Shown: positions 15,464-24,270, numbered from the stretch's first letter. The stretch is DNA of 54,626 bases from an uncultured Ruminiclostridium sp. (GCA_949878745.1 CATLBH010000017.1:1-54626), one strand, 5' to 3'. The notes: generated by a model from the sequence alone, not told the origin. Translations and numbers: made by a program.

Positions 15464-16018
15464 TTATTTTTTCTTTTCGTACATTATCCTGTCCGGGTTG
15501 AAGCTGTCCTTATATCCCGCGTTAAACCCAATATGCGCCGCCAAGGGAATAAGAATATAACACCCCATAAATATAAGCGCGAAATAAGGCGGCATCAAGC
15601 TTATTTCGGAATAATTGACCCCCATTGTAAGCGACAGCGGATAAATCATTCCGCAAATCATACGGTAGGGTATAAGAAATCCGTCAAAAAGTCCGAAAAT
15701 CGCGTCGAAAAACAATATCAGCGACGGTATGCACATTATTAGCAGCATTATGAGTCCGATAAGCGCCCATCTTCCCTTTATAGGCGCCTCCACCCGATGA
15801 TTCTTAACCATAAGCCGTTCCCTTTGCCCGTCCTTAAATGCGGCGGTGAACACAAGGGAGTAAAAAACAAACAGCGTTAATAAGAAAAGTATCACCGTAA
15901 CAAAAGTCACGTCGGCGAACATTGACAAAGCCACGGTCATAACGGTGCCCATGATATTGCCCAAAACCATATATCCCACACCCGTGACTAAAAGCTTCCA
16001 AAACGGTTTTCTCTGCAT
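15464..16018 (-). CDS. Uncharacterised four-helix membrane protein
   Basis: A 184-residue protein with about four or five hydrophobic spans (near 10-32, 38-58, 85-108, 115-135 and 145-168) and a charged tail ending in a lysine run. No family is recognised. It starts at ATG behind AAAGGA, is divergent from the 144-residue gene at 16075, and lies 85 bases upstream of cwlD in the same direction, so it may share a transcript with cwlD and radA. Confidence 0.75.
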   Translation of the reverse strand: MQRKPFWKLLVTGVGYMVLGNIMGTVMTVALSMFADVTFVTVILFLLTLFVFYSLVFTAAFKDGQRERLMVKNHRVEAPIKGRWALIGLIMLLIMCIPSLILFFDAIFGLFDGFLIPYRMICGMIYPLSLTMGVNYSEISLMPPYFALIFMGCYILIPLAAHIGFNAGYKDSFNPDRIMYEKKK

Positions 16019-16074
16019 AATTTAAATCCTTTCGGCAATAATAAAAATGAAATCACTGTAAAGGAGCTGACAGT

Positions 16075-16509
16075 ATGTCAAAAAACGACGATCTTGAAAT
16101 ATTGAATTGTATCTATAAAAACAGCAAAATGGCGGCCGACTGTATCGACAGCGTTCAGGACAAGTGCGAAAGTCAAGAGCTGTGCGACTATATCGGAAAA
16201 CAGCGCACTCATTACAACAACAGCTGCGACAAGGTGGCGAGCCAAATCCGCGAGTTGGGCGGAACCCCTGCCGAACCGCCCCAATATGCTCAGATGATGG
16301 CGGAAATCGGAATAGATATGAAAACGGCGGTGAACCGCTCCCAAAACAAGATAGCGAAAATTATGTACGACGGCACCAATATGGGCATAGTGGACATTGC
16401 CGAAACGGTTAATCACGCTTCTGGCGCGGACGAAAAAACTATATCGGAGGCGAAACAGCTTTTGTCGGCGGAGGAACGCTATGCCGACGGGCTGAAAAAA
16501 TTCTTATGA
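16075..16509 (+). CDS. Helical-bundle protein, DUF2383-like
   Basis: A 144-residue soluble all-helical protein: DLEILNCIYKNSKMAADCID, then a helix with CDYIGKQRTHYN, a third around IGIDMKTAVNRSQNKIAKIM and a last with AEERYADGLKKFL. The spacing and charge resemble ferritin-like four-helix bundles of the DUF2383 type, but metal ligands are not clear. AAAGGAG lies nine bases before the ATG. Its stop codon overlaps the start of the next gene (ATGA), suggesting coupling. Confidence 0.7.
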   Translation: MSKNDDLEILNCIYKNSKMAADCIDSVQDKCESQELCDYIGKQRTHYNNSCDKVASQIRELGGTPAEPPQYAQMMAEIGIDMKTAVNRSQNKIAKIMYDGTNMGIVDIAETVNHASGADEKTISEAKQLLSAEERYADGLKKFL

Positions 16510-16730
16510 CGAACGAAACTAAAAAAAACGCAAGTGAAATAAACCAAGTCAAAAAAGAGTTCAAAAGTCGGGGAAACGACACCGTGATCTCTCCGAAGAA
16601 AACCATGGAACCCCAATACCTGACCTATATCGCCGTAGACAACAAGACCACCGAAAACGGCTGCGTTATCAATAAAGCGGATATAAACGCCGATATCTGC
16701 CAAAAAGAGACCGATGCCAACAAACTATGA
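16506..16730 (+). CDS. Small hydrophilic protein, coupled to the helical-bundle gene
   Basis: A 74-residue, charged, Asn- and Lys-rich frame that starts within the stop of the preceding gene (ATGA overlap) and ends eight bases before a terminator. The position and overlap argue for a real gene. The lack of a recognisable family and of a strong own ribosome site argues caution. Confidence 0.5.
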   Translation: MTNETKKNASEINQVKKEFKSRGNDTVISPKKTMEPQYLTYIAVDNKTTENGCVINKADINADICQKETDANKL

Positions 16731-16737
16731 TAATATT

Positions 16738-16769
16738 AAATTACCGAAGCTTTTTCGGTAATTTTTTTT
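16738..16769. terminator. Bidirectional terminator
   Basis: AAATTACCGAA pairs with TTCGGTAATTT, with a T run on the plus strand and an A/T-rich arm on the minus strand. It serves the 74-residue gene on the plus strand and the 263-residue gene ending at 16781 on the minus strand. Confidence 0.8.
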
Positions 16770-16780
16770 GGGGGGCAATC

Positions 16781-17572
16781 TCACGGGTTTTCCTCGGGCG
16801 TGTTCACCTTATTATCGCCTATTATATTCCCGAAGGTTTCCAGCGCCCTTCTGTGGCACTCCTTCGTGTTCTCGTCCTGCTTCGCGTAGCCGCTGAAATC
16901 GTTGCTCCTTACGGCAATATACAAATCGTCGGGACAGCTTTCCGCGTACCGCGCCGCCTCGGCAAACTTGCTTCCTTTTATCCTGTAATAATACTTGTCC
17001 ACTATCTGGGGATTGTCTGGGTACAGGGCGGACAGATCCTCGAACCCCCTGCTTTCCTCTTGATCTCCCAGAACCGTTTCCAGCTGTGCCTTGTCTCCCA
17101 GAAAAATCTGCGCCGTAGCGAGACCTATTTCCGAAAACAGCTTCGTCTGGTTTATATTGTAATACGTTCCATCCTGCTGCGGGCTCATATCTATATAGTA
17201 AATATCAGCGTGAACGTTTCCGTTTTCGTCAAAATCCTCGGTATACCGTTCAAAGGCCAGCTCGATATCATGGGTCTTATAGTAGAGATCGCCGGATATC
17301 ATCTTGTCGCCTGAAAAAGCCAGAATCCTTATATCCGCCTTCTCCTTGGAAACGGTGGAATACACCATCACCGCCGCCACCGCCGCGAAAAACAGCACCA
17401 AAACAAGCTGCCATTTATAAAGATAAAGAAAATTGGCAAGCTTGTTTTTGAAGCCCTTGACCTCATACTTTTTTTTATCCGCCGCCGCGCCCTCTTCTTT
17501 TATGGTCTCACTTTCCGTAATGATCCCCTGTTTCAGCTTGAGCAGCTCCCGCTTATCGTCGTTATATGACAT
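16781..17572 (-). CDS. Uncharacterised membrane-anchored protein (263 aa)
   Basis: I place the start at ATG 17572 (MSYNDDKRELLKLKQG) because AAAGGAC lies at the right distance; a longer frame to 17626 has no ribosome site. A charged N-terminal segment of about 55 residues is followed by one transmembrane helix (WQLVLVLFFAAVAAVMVYS, near 58-78) and an extracellular domain of about 180 residues (FTQ-free, with YYKTHDIELAFERYTEDFDE and YIDMSPQQDGTYYNINQTK). The topology is that of a single-pass protein facing outward. No family recognised. Confidence 0.75.
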   Translation of the reverse strand: MSYNDDKRELLKLKQGIITESETIKEEGAAADKKKYEVKGFKNKLANFLYLYKWQLVLVLFFAAVAAVMVYSTVSKEKADIRILAFSGDKMISGDLYYKTHDIELAFERYTEDFDENGNVHADIYYIDMSPQQDGTYYNINQTKLFSEIGLATAQIFLGDKAQLETVLGDQEESRGFEDLSALYPDNPQIVDKYYYRIKGSKFAEAARYAESCPDDLYIAVRSNDFSGYAKQDENTKECHRRALETFGNIIGDNKVNTPEENP

Positions 17573-17716
17573 ATTAAAACGTCCTTTCGATCTGATAATG
17601 CTTTTTAGCAATATAAAGTATATCACACATAAAGATTTTTTTCAAGTAAAAGCTGTGACGGAAATGTGAAAGGCGCTTAAAGGACGCGCGGGAACACAAA
17701 AAACGTAAAAGGCGTT

Positions 17717-18667
17717 CTAATCGGCTACATTATTCCTTATATCCCCCTGAATAAATCCCCTTATATTGTTCTCTACAATTTCCAAAAGCCGCTCCCTCGT
17801 TTCCCGCGCCGCCCAGGCAATATGGGGAGTTATTATACAGTTTTCCGCTCCGTAAAGCGGACAGTCGGGTGACATCGGCTCCTTTTGCAGCACGTCGGTG
17901 CCCATTCCCGCCAGTTTTCCCGATTTAAGGGCGTCGGCTGCGTCCCTTTCGTTCACCACGGCGCCCCTTGAGGTGTTTATAAGTATCGCCCCGTCCTTCA
18001 TAAGCGCGATCGTGTCTTTGTTTATAAGATTTTCAGATTCACTGTTGAGAGGACAGTGAAGGCTTAATATGTCGCTTTCCTTAAGCACCGTTTCAAGATC
18101 GGCCTGAACGACGTTTTCCGCCTCCTTTCGCGAGCGGTTATAGGCTATTACCTTCATTCCGAAGGCGTTTCCTATCTCCGCCGTTTTCCGGCCTATGCTT
18201 CCCAATCCTATTATGCCGAGAGTTTTTCCCTTAAGCTCCATAATTGGTATCGGAAACATACTGAAAGTGCGGCTTTTTATCCAATCGCCTTTGTCCGTCA
18301 GCCTTTTGTAATCGTAAACCCTATTGGACAGCTCCAGTATAAAGGCGAACACAAGCTGCGCCACCGCGTCGGTGGAGTAATTCGGCGCGTTGCACACCTT
18401 TATCCCCTTTTCTTTACAGTACGGTATGTCTATGTTGTTGTAGCCCGTGGCGAAAAGCCCGATATATTTAAGCTTTTCCGCGTTTTTAAGATTGTCGCGG
18501 TGCAGCGGCGTTTTGTTGCAGAGGACTATGTCCGCATCCTTTATTCTTTCCTCAACCAGGTTTTCCGGGGTAAGCCCGTAGCTTGTTACCTCACCGAAGG
18601 ATTCTATTCCTTTGAAGCTCAGATCGTTTTGGGTTACCGTATCCATATCCGTTATTACTATTTTCAT
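17717..18667 (-). CDS. D-2-hydroxyacid dehydrogenase (NAD-dependent)
   Basis: A 316-residue enzyme of the D-isomer 2-hydroxyacid dehydrogenase family. The Rossmann motif is GIIGLGSIGRKTAEIG near residue 148. The catalytic Arg is in NTSRGAVVNE, followed by a Glu and then a His in ITPHIAWA. The family reduces 2-keto acids such as hydroxypyruvate or glyoxylate; the exact substrate cannot be read here, glycerate dehydrogenase being a frequent assignment for this arrangement. The ATG follows AAAGGACAG. The gene lies 38 bases after the lgt-like gene in the same direction. Confidence 0.9.
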   Translation of the reverse strand: MKIVITDMDTVTQNDLSFKGIESFGEVTSYGLTPENLVEERIKDADIVLCNKTPLHRDNLKNAEKLKYIGLFATGYNNIDIPYCKEKGIKVCNAPNYSTDAVAQLVFAFILELSNRVYDYKRLTDKGDWIKSRTFSMFPIPIMELKGKTLGIIGLGSIGRKTAEIGNAFGMKVIAYNRSRKEAENVVQADLETVLKESDILSLHCPLNSESENLINKDTIALMKDGAILINTSRGAVVNERDAADALKSGKLAGMGTDVLQKEPMSPDCPLYGAENCIITPHIAWAARETRERLLEIVENNIRGFIQGDIRNNVAD

Positions 18668-18705
18668 TTTTTAACCCTGTCCTTTCCCTATTGCAATACG
18701 ATTTC

Positions 18706-19668
18706 TTATTTGTTTTCGCTGTTCTTTTTCGCCTTAAGATAAGCGATATACTCCTTAACATACTCCTTCCGATAATCCCTCCGCGCTTTTTGGGATTCCT
18801 TATACTCCATTCGCCTGATATTCAGCTTTTCCGATTCCTCCGCGTAAATTATATCGTGTTTTTCTCCTATTTTATCCATAAATGCGGGCTTTATCAATAA
18901 AAAAGAGCCTATCAAAACAATGAATATGCTTATCGTCTGAGAACTTGACAATGCCCCCAAATGACCCCTTATAAGATCCCCCCTGAAATATTCGAGAACA
19001 AACCTCATAACCCCGTAACAGCAAAGGTAAAGCCCCGTTGTAAGCCAACGGCGGCAGGTCAGGCGGTAAACCGCGAAAAGCACCACCCACAATATAAGAT
19101 TCAGCCCGCTTTCGATAAGCTGTATCGGCAGAAGCTCCACCCCCGCGGGCGCACCGCCTATATTGCTTTCGGGAAACGTCACCGAAAACAATCCGTGATA
19201 CTCCACCCCGTAGCAGCATCCCCCCGTAAAACAGCCCACCCTTCCGAAGGCGTGAAACAAAGGCACGCCCGCAAAGGCAATATCCACCGATTCCGAAACA
19301 GGCGTCTTATAATGAAAAATATAAATCAGCCCCGCCGCCGAAGCGCCTATTAGCCCGCCGTAAAACACAAGTCCACCGCCCGCAATCAGCCTTATCCATT
19401 CCCAAAGATTTTGAAAAACGTTCAGGTTTTCGTTGTATATGAAATCCACGGAGGTTAAAGCGTACATTATTTTAGCGCCTATGAACATTCCGAAGGCGGC
19501 AAACATAAGCATAAGGAGAACGTCCTGTTTATCGGGAACAATCGAGGCTTTTTTTCTCGGAAAACGGCACTGCATCGCGCAGAATACCGCAAAGGCTATC
19601 CCCCCCGCCACGGCGCAGAGCGAATAAACGGAAAACGTCCTTCCGAGTACGGTAACGGCTGAAAACAT
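18706..19668 (-). CDS. Prolipoprotein diacylglyceryl transferase family protein (Lgt-like)
   Basis: I choose ATG 19668 (MFSAVTVLGR), with AAAGGG upstream, over a TTG 30 bases earlier. A 320-residue polytopic membrane protein with about seven spans. The key segment is AFGRVGCFTGGCCYG, which corresponds to the H-G-R-x-G-N-F signature of Lgt but with cysteines, as in a distinct Lgt-like subgroup common in Clostridia. Lgt adds diacylglycerol to lipoprotein cysteines. Because the conserved Asn-Phe is replaced, this may be a paralogue with another substrate rather than the housekeeping Lgt. Confidence 0.75.
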   Translation of the reverse strand: MFSAVTVLGRTFSVYSLCAVAGGIAFAVFCAMQCRFPRKKASIVPDKQDVLLMLMFAAFGMFIGAKIMYALTSVDFIYNENLNVFQNLWEWIRLIAGGGLVFYGGLIGASAAGLIYIFHYKTPVSESVDIAFAGVPLFHAFGRVGCFTGGCCYGVEYHGLFSVTFPESNIGGAPAGVELLPIQLIESGLNLILWVVLFAVYRLTCRRWLTTGLYLCCYGVMRFVLEYFRGDLIRGHLGALSSSQTISIFIVLIGSFLLIKPAFMDKIGEKHDIIYAEESEKLNIRRMEYKESQKARRDYRKEYVKEYIAYLKAKKNSENK

Positions 19669-19691
19669 TTTGTGAGAATCCCTTTCTTTGT

Positions 19692-19722
19692 TAAACAAAA
19701 AGCCCGAATTATGATTCGGACA
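19692..19722 (-). terminator. Terminator-like hairpin upstream of the Lgt-like gene
   Basis: On the minus strand GTCCGAATCATAATTCGGGC is followed by TTTTTGTTT, an intrinsic terminator shape only about 25 bases before the start codon at 19668. It may end transcription arriving from the DUF4190-like genes, or act as an attenuator for the Lgt-like gene. Confidence 0.6.
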
Positions 19723-19754
19723 ATGTTGTTTTATAGTATTTTCGAGGTTTTTTT

Positions 19755-19967
19755 ATACCAATCCCTTTTTAAATTAACGTAATATCCGCAGTTTCTTAGG
19801 GAACCGCTGATTAAATCGGTGTGTGCATATTGCGCGGCAGATTTTTCGTCAGATTGTACAAATTCGACGCAGGCGGGCTAGCGCCCGTCAAGGAGAAGTT
19901 GTGCAATCTGACGGAAAATATGCAAGCAAGATGCGCGCATCCGATTTAATCAGTGGTTCCTTAGTAT
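19755..19967. repeat. Composite palindromic repeat in the gap between genes
   Basis: 19797-19964 is a 168-base inverted repeat with ends AGGGAACCGCTGATTAA and TTAATCAGTGGTTCCTT. Inner arms TCAGATTGTACAA and TTGTGCAATCTGA and a central CGGGCTAGCGCCCG palindrome fill it. On its left is a partial copy of the double-hairpin element (ATACCAATCCC...), and on its right the matching AGTAT end, as if the larger palindrome had inserted into a double-hairpin element. No coding potential. Confidence 0.7.
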
Positions 19968-20001
19968 TAAGCGCGGCAGCGCCGCGAAAAAATAAGCCGG
20001 A

Positions 20002-20664
20002 TCAGATATAATCGTTCCAATCCCAGTCATAGTCGTTGTAATAGTCCCAATCATAGTACTGATCCGGCCATTCCTGAGCAATGGCCTCGTCCACCGCCAT
20101 ACTTAACGCGCCGACGCAGGCGATACAGGAAATAAACACCAAAGCGGATATAACCGTTCCTATAATACCCGTAGTCAGCCCCGCCGTGGCCATTCCGCCG
20201 ATAAATCCCCGCTTTTTCGCACAGACGGCGGTAATTATGGCGGAAACACCCAAAATAACGCCCACTGCTGCGAAAGGCCCTGTAAAAGAAGTCACCAGCG
20301 AAAAAATTCCGCATATCATCGAGGCCGTGGCCAGCCCGTTTCCCGGCTGTGAGTGTGAGGGAGGGGGATTAAATTGTGGCTGACGGTAAGACCCGTAGGG
20401 CTGTGGGGGGTATTGCTGCCCGGATTGATAGGGCCGATTGTAATCGGCGGGATACCCATAAGAATTCTGTGCCCCGTCCTGATTATTTTGGGGGTACTGT
20501 TGATTTTGCGGCGGCTGGGGCGATTGAGGCATTTGAGACGGCTGGGAAGGCTGAGAAGCGTTATAGCCTTCCTGCGGGCTCCGCTGTGAAATATCCCGCT
20601 GTCCCGCCGCGTCCGAAGGGGAATTGCCCTCGGGGCGGGAAGGGTTGTTGTAATCGTTGTACAT
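20002..20664 (-). CDS. DUF4190-like membrane protein with Pro/Gln-rich N-terminus
   Basis: A 220-residue protein. The first 110 residues are a low-complexity tail of Pro, Gln, Ser and Tyr. Then come two hydrophobic segments with a basic loop, LATASMICGIFSLV and an AKKRGFIGGMATAGLTTGIIG motif, as in DUF4190-type proteins. The C-terminus is extremely acidic and aromatic (DQYYDWDYYNDYDWDWNDY). GGAGGATATATACAT precedes the ATG. A shorter paralogue lies upstream. Function is unknown; such proteins sit in the membrane with disordered tails and may scaffold envelope proteins. Confidence 0.75.
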   Translation of the reverse strand: MYNDYNNPSRPEGNSPSDAAGQRDISQRSPQEGYNASQPSQPSQMPQSPQPPQNQQYPQNNQDGAQNSYGYPADYNRPYQSGQQYPPQPYGSYRQPQFNPPPSHSQPGNGLATASMICGIFSLVTSFTGPFAAVGVILGVSAIITAVCAKKRGFIGGMATAGLTTGIIGTVISALVFISCIACVGALSMAVDEAIAQEWPDQYYDWDYYNDYDWDWNDYI

Positions 20665-20801
20665 ATGTATATATCCTCCGAATAATTACGGTTAAAAACG
20701 TTTCTTTCATAGGAGAAACAATATATACATTTTATCACACAAATTTCATATTGTCAACAGCTTTTGCCTTTTTCGGGTTCTTTTTCGGTTGCAAGCGGCC
20801 T

Positions 20802-20838
20802 AAAAAATTACCTCCGAACATATTCGGAGGTAATTTAC
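20802..20838 (-). terminator. Terminator of the 117-aa DUF4190-like gene
   Basis: A near-perfect palindrome, AAATTACCTCCGAA...TTCGGAGGTAATTT, followed on the minus strand by TTTTTTAGG. It lies 42 bases after the stop at 20881. Confidence 0.85.
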
Positions 20839-20880
20839 TCTTTGTGAAAAAGCGTATTACAACTGTCTTAAAACTTGTTT

Positions 20881-21234
20881 TCAGAAAGAACCCCAAGCGC
20901 CCGCCGCGCCCGCAAATCCCGCTGCCGCGCATATGATGACTGTGCATACGATAAAGCCGATAGCGCTGAGGATTGCTCCGATAATTCCGGTTACAATGCC
21001 CGCTGTGACCATACCGCCGATAAATCCCTGTTTTTTAGCCTTTGTACCGCATACGGCGGCGGCTATACCGAGACCGATACCGAGAATGGCGCCCCATGAC
21101 ATCCACCAGAATACCAAAGAACAAATGCCCATTACCAACGATGCGATAGCAAGGTTTTTTCCGGGCTGTACCGGAGGCAGGGGAGGCTGATACTGAGGCT
21201 GCTGAGGCTGTTGATTGTTGTAGTCGTTGTTCAT
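20881..21234 (-). CDS. DUF4190-like small membrane protein
   Basis: A 117-residue paralogue of the protein at 20002-20664. A short Gln/Pro N-terminus (NNQQPQQPQYQPPLPPVQPG) leads into LAIASLVMGICSLVFW, a loop with KAKKQGFIGGMVTAGIVTG, and a last hydrophobic segment. It has the core of the family without the long tail. GGAGG lies nine bases before the ATG. Its own terminator separates it from the paralogue. Confidence 0.78.
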   Translation of the reverse strand: MNNDYNNQQPQQPQYQPPLPPVQPGKNLAIASLVMGICSLVFWWMSWGAILGIGLGIAAAVCGTKAKKQGFIGGMVTAGIVTGIIGAILSAIGFIVCTVIICAAAGFAGAAGAWGSF

Positions 21235-21650
21235 AAAAATCCTCCAAAACTGAGCGGAAAACCGCCATATGTATTGCTCCCGTTATCAGCCGCGTTCCCG
21301 CGAAGAGGTATTTGTTCTTAAAATATTCGCAAATTCCGGCAGCGGTCTTGTTTATATCATACCAAAGCGCAAAAGGCTAAGGTATGAGCATAAAAAATGA
21401 TTTGGAAGCAGAGGCGTCGGTAAAAATCCTACTGACTGCCTATAATAGTAATTATAACGATTTAATTCCCAAAAGTCAATTGACTATGTGACGGATTTGT
21501 GATATCTTTTTGAAAAAAATTAGTGCGATTTCGACAATATATCCAATTTTATAAATAATAAATAATTTAATAGAATTTATTATTATGTTTAAATAGTTAC
21601 TATTATAGGAAGCTGGAAAAAAACTTCCGTTTTATAAAGGCGTATTACTA
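21235..21650. other. Intergenic region without a clear gene
   Basis: Roughly 415 mostly AT-rich bases. The only candidate is a 35-codon frame at 21384-21491 (MSIKNDLEAEASVKILLTAY...) with a poor ribosome site, possibly the start of a lost gene. A small inverted repeat, GGAAG...CTTCC, lies at 21608-21628. Confidence 0.35.
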
Positions 21651-21964
21651 AAGAACCGCTGATTAAGAAACTGTTCCAATAGGAATGGAGTGCGGATTTT
21701 CGAGCAAATTTTGTTGATGACAAGGCAAAAATCCGCGGGCGGGCAGCTTACGCGATAAGCCCGTCAAGGATTTTTAACACACGATGTGTTATACCAATCC
21801 CTTTTTAAACTGACGAAATACACACAGTTTAAAAAGGGATTGCACCCAAAGCACTAATCCAACAGTTTTAAAAGGGATTAGTATAAAACACAATCGCCCC
21901 GTTCAAAGCAGTGTACTTACGCGGCCGATTGTGTTACGCTGTGCTTTAATCAGCGGTTTCCTAA
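21651..21964. repeat. Nested palindromic repeats (three layers)
   Basis: The outer pair AAGAACCGCTGATTAA (21651-21666) and TTAATCAGCGGTTTC (21946-21960) encloses two other repeat types. First is a copy of the GAAACTGTTCCAATAGGAAT type (from 21667), with inner GCGGGCAGC...CCCGTCAAGGATTTTTAACAC. Second is a complete double-hairpin element at 21791-21884. The remaining right part forms AACACAATCG...CGATTGTGTT. The arrangement reads as successive insertions of small non-coding palindromic elements into one another. Confidence 0.7.
21791..21884 (+). repeat. Double-hairpin element, copy 1
   Basis: Hairpin I has a perfect 18-base stem, CAATCCCTTTTTAAACTG with its complement, around a 12-base loop. 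The core GCACCCAAAGCACTA follows, then hairpin II, CTAATCC...GGATTAG, ending GTAT. No ribosome site follows. This copy is inside the nested repeat block. Confidence 0.8.
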
Positions 21965-22012
21965 TTCTTGTCGTTTGAAAATACACTGCCTCGCTGTTTC
22001 GGTAAAGAGCGG

Positions 22013-22066
22013 TTAAAAATTTAAGAGCCTGTCCACATAGGAATGGTGCGTGGACAGGTCTTAAAT
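22013..22066 (-). terminator. Terminator of the sensor kinase gene
   Basis: TTTAAGACCTGTCCAC on the minus strand pairs with GTGGACAGGCTCTTAAA and is followed by TTTTT. The hairpin overlaps the stop codon region of the kinase gene ending at 22061. Confidence 0.8.
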
Positions 22067-23380
22067 TTTTATAACCAAATCAACAAAAAACTCCTTTTCA
22101 CTGTTGTGCGCCCTGGCAGAGCCGCCGTATTTTTCCGCGACGGCGAAAACGGAAGCCAGCCCCGTCCCCTGTCCCCCGTGCTTTGTGGAGCGGTATCCTC
22201 CCTCGCCGTTTTTCAGCGCTTTTCCGTTAAAACTGTTGGTGGAAACCACGTAAAGGCTGTTTCCGCGGCGAAGCTCGGAGGTGAGGCTGAAATATTTTTC
22301 CCCCTCGGTCTGTTCCGAACAGGCGTGTATTGCGTTTTCCATAATGTTTCCGAACAGCGCCGCCATATCCAGCTCGGACACCGTAAGCGGCTCGGGAAGC
22401 TCGATTTTCCAGTCCGTTCGGATTCCCTCCTCCTCCGCCGTTTCGTAATAATATCGGAACAGCGCGTCAAGAGAGGCGTTGGAACAAAATTCGGCATAAC
22501 CGCTGCGGGATATGCGCTGTTCGTATTCCGAAAGGTGGGATCTTACTCCGTCGAGATTTCCTTCCTCCGCCAGAGAGGACAGTATGTGGACGGACTGACG
22601 GAAATCATGTCTCAGCCTTTGAGTCTGTTTCATATATTCTCTAAGCTCGTACAACCTGCTGCTCTGCATTTCCAACAGCTGAGAACGTTTATCCAGTTCG
22701 GCGCGTTCAAGAATAATTACCGCCGCCTGATAAAAAAACACATAGATTATCATAAGTACGGCGAGCATAAAAAATTCAAAAAGCGGAAACAGATAATACA
22801 TTCTTCCCGCCAGTATAGTTCGGTAAGAAAACGGCGTGGCCATTATATTGGCGAAAAGGAATATAAAGGACAGCGCACAGGTTGAATACCATATTTTCGC
22901 CGAATTCATCCGATCGATCATCTTTGCGGCGTATTTTCGTGAGGGATAGTAAGCTGTAACCGACAGAAAACAGGAAAGCCCAAGCTGAAAAAACTGCGCC
23001 TCCAAGGAAAAATCAAGCGCGCCGGAGGTAGGGTTTATGAATGCGTCGAAGGCGTAGGCAAACTGCGCGGGAAAGCTTTGCGCCGTGCATACTCCCATAT
23101 ATACGGAAAGCGATCTGGGCAGATCGGTGTTTAAAGTCTTTCGATAGAGGAAAAAGGCTGCGGCAATAAACGGAAGGAGTATCAAACCCGCGCCGATTTT
23201 TAACACTGAAACCGCCAGCGAACCGAAAACCGCGAAAGGAATTATAACCGACGAACAGAGAAGCGCCGTTTTTCCCACGGAATATTTCATATGTTTTTTT
23301 ACGGGATAATAGCACGAGACCGCCGTAGGTATCAGCACGAGAAACTGCGGCAGCACCGACAGCCATTTTTCTGTATCCAC
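22061..23380 (-). CDS. GHKL-type sensor histidine kinase (AgrC/LytTR partner)
   Basis: A 439-residue kinase with five or six membrane spans in residues 1-215. A coiled coil with RLRHDFRQSVHIL follows (the phospho-acceptor His near 255), then a GHKL ATPase domain: FGNIMENAIHAC, the N box, and HGGQGTGLASVFAVAEKYGG, the G boxes. This is the class that pairs with LytTR regulators such as AgrC. It starts at GTG seven bases after the regulator stop, with AAAAGGAG inside the end of that gene. No agrB or agrD-like peptide gene is nearby, so the signal is unknown. Confidence 0.9.
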   Translation of the reverse strand: MDTEKWLSVLPQFLVLIPTAVSCYYPVKKHMKYSVGKTALLCSSVIIPFAVFGSLAVSVLKIGAGLILLPFIAAAFFLYRKTLNTDLPRSLSVYMGVCTAQSFPAQFAYAFDAFINPTSGALDFSLEAQFFQLGLSCFLSVTAYYPSRKYAAKMIDRMNSAKIWYSTCALSFIFLFANIMATPFSYRTILAGRMYYLFPLFEFFMLAVLMIIYVFFYQAAVIILERAELDKRSQLLEMQSSRLYELREYMKQTQRLRHDFRQSVHILSSLAEEGNLDGVRSHLSEYEQRISRSGYAEFCSNASLDALFRYYYETAEEEGIRTDWKIELPEPLTVSELDMAALFGNIMENAIHACSEQTEGEKYFSLTSELRRGNSLYVVSTNSFNGKALKNGEGGYRSTKHGGQGTGLASVFAVAEKYGGSARAHNSEKEFFVDLVIKI

Positions 23381-23386
23381 GTATAC

Positions 23387-24136
23387 TCACTCCTTTTCGC
23401 GCTTTTGTGTGCTGCGTATTTTTCCAAAATTATAATCTCTCACCGCCTGTTCTATTTTCAGGCGATCCCGTATTCGTAACGGAAACCTCTCTCCGTTTTC
23501 CATTATACAGCAGCTGTTGTCAAAATCCGCCACATATTCGGCGTTTATCGTTATCCCTTTGTTTATGTAAATAAAACGGGGATCTCCGTTAATCTGTTCT
23601 ATAAATCGGGGCATCGTCATACGGCTTCTCACGGCGGTTCCGTCCGCGAGACCAATATTCAGGTAATGAGCGTCGGTGACGACGGAAGCTATTTTATCCG
23701 CCGACACCCGAATCGTTTTTCTGTCGCTGTATAAATCAATATATTTCGATTCCGTCGGAATCAGCTTTAGCGCGTCGGAAAGAACCTCGGTTATCCGCTT
23801 TTCCTCAGCCGGCTTTAAAACGTACTCAAAGGCGTGGCAGGAAAAAGCGTCGGGCATACGTTCACCGCATGAGGTGAGAAAGATAATGATACAGCCGCTG
23901 TCTTGTTCCCTCAGTATCTTTGCCGCCGAAACCCCGTCAGTGCTCCCCATAAAAATATCCATAAAAACGATATCGTAACCGCTTACGCCGAAAGAGGGAA
24001 GAGAGGAAAGAAACGAATCGCCGTCGTAAAAGGCTTTTATCTCCATGAATATCCCTTTTTCGTTTCCGAAGCTTCGGCATATTTCCGAGATTTGATTGAT
24101 ATATGAGCCTTCGTCGTCCACTATGGCTATCCTCAT
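23387..24136 (-). CDS. LytTR-family response regulator
   Basis: A 249-residue regulator. The receiver domain has IVDDEG at the N-terminus and the phospho-acceptor Asp in DIVFMDIFMG near residue 60. The C-terminal LytTR DNA-binding domain (about 140-240) contains ADKIASVVTDAHYLNIG and FIYINKGITINAEYV. It is the first gene of an operon with the sensor kinase. Its promoter and a direct repeat that fits a LytTR site lie just upstream, in the region shared with the divergent sigma-factor gene. Confidence 0.93.
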   Translation of the reverse strand: MRIAIVDDEGSYINQISEICRSFGNEKGIFMEIKAFYDGDSFLSSLPSFGVSGYDIVFMDIFMGSTDGVSAAKILREQDSGCIIIFLTSCGERMPDAFSCHAFEYVLKPAEEKRITEVLSDALKLIPTESKYIDLYSDRKTIRVSADKIASVVTDAHYLNIGLADGTAVRSRMTMPRFIEQINGDPRFIYINKGITINAEYVADFDNSCCIMENGERFPLRIRDRLKIEQAVRDYNFGKIRSTQKREKE

Positions 24137-24182
24137 ACCCTCACCGCCTTTTCCTATTGGAACAGTTTCTTATATTTTATTA

Positions 24183-24211
24183 AGTATATCATATTTTCCC
24201 CCGTTTTTCAA
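24183..24211 (-). promoter_or_regulatory. Promoter of the response regulator-kinase operon
   Basis: On the minus strand TTGAAA (24211-24206), 17 bases, TATACT (24188-24183). The terminal 20 bases of a palindromic repeat (TTCCTATTGGAACAGTTTCT, 24151-24170) form part of the leader between this promoter and the ATG at 24136. Confidence 0.65.
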
Positions 24212-24223
24212 CCCCTTTGGCCT

Positions 24224-24252
24224 GACGTTCCTGCCGAAATAACGACGTTCCT
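24224..24252. promoter_or_regulatory. Probable LytTR binding site (direct repeat)
   Basis: GACGTTCCT occurs at 24224-24232 and again at 24244-24252, a period of 20 bases. LytTR regulators bind imperfect nine-base direct repeats, with A-C-G-T-T or A-G-T-T cores, about two helical turns apart. The repeat ends 12 bases from the -35 box of the regulator promoter on one side and 18 bases from that of the sigma-factor promoter on the other, the expected place for activation. Confidence 0.6.
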
Positions 24253-24270
24253 ACCAAAACCGTTTTTCTC

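Noticed and set aside
22061-24136. Complete agr quorum-sensing system
   Set aside because: Only the kinase and LytTR regulator are present. No agrB-like membrane peptidase or short agrD-like peptide frame was found between 21965 and 24390.
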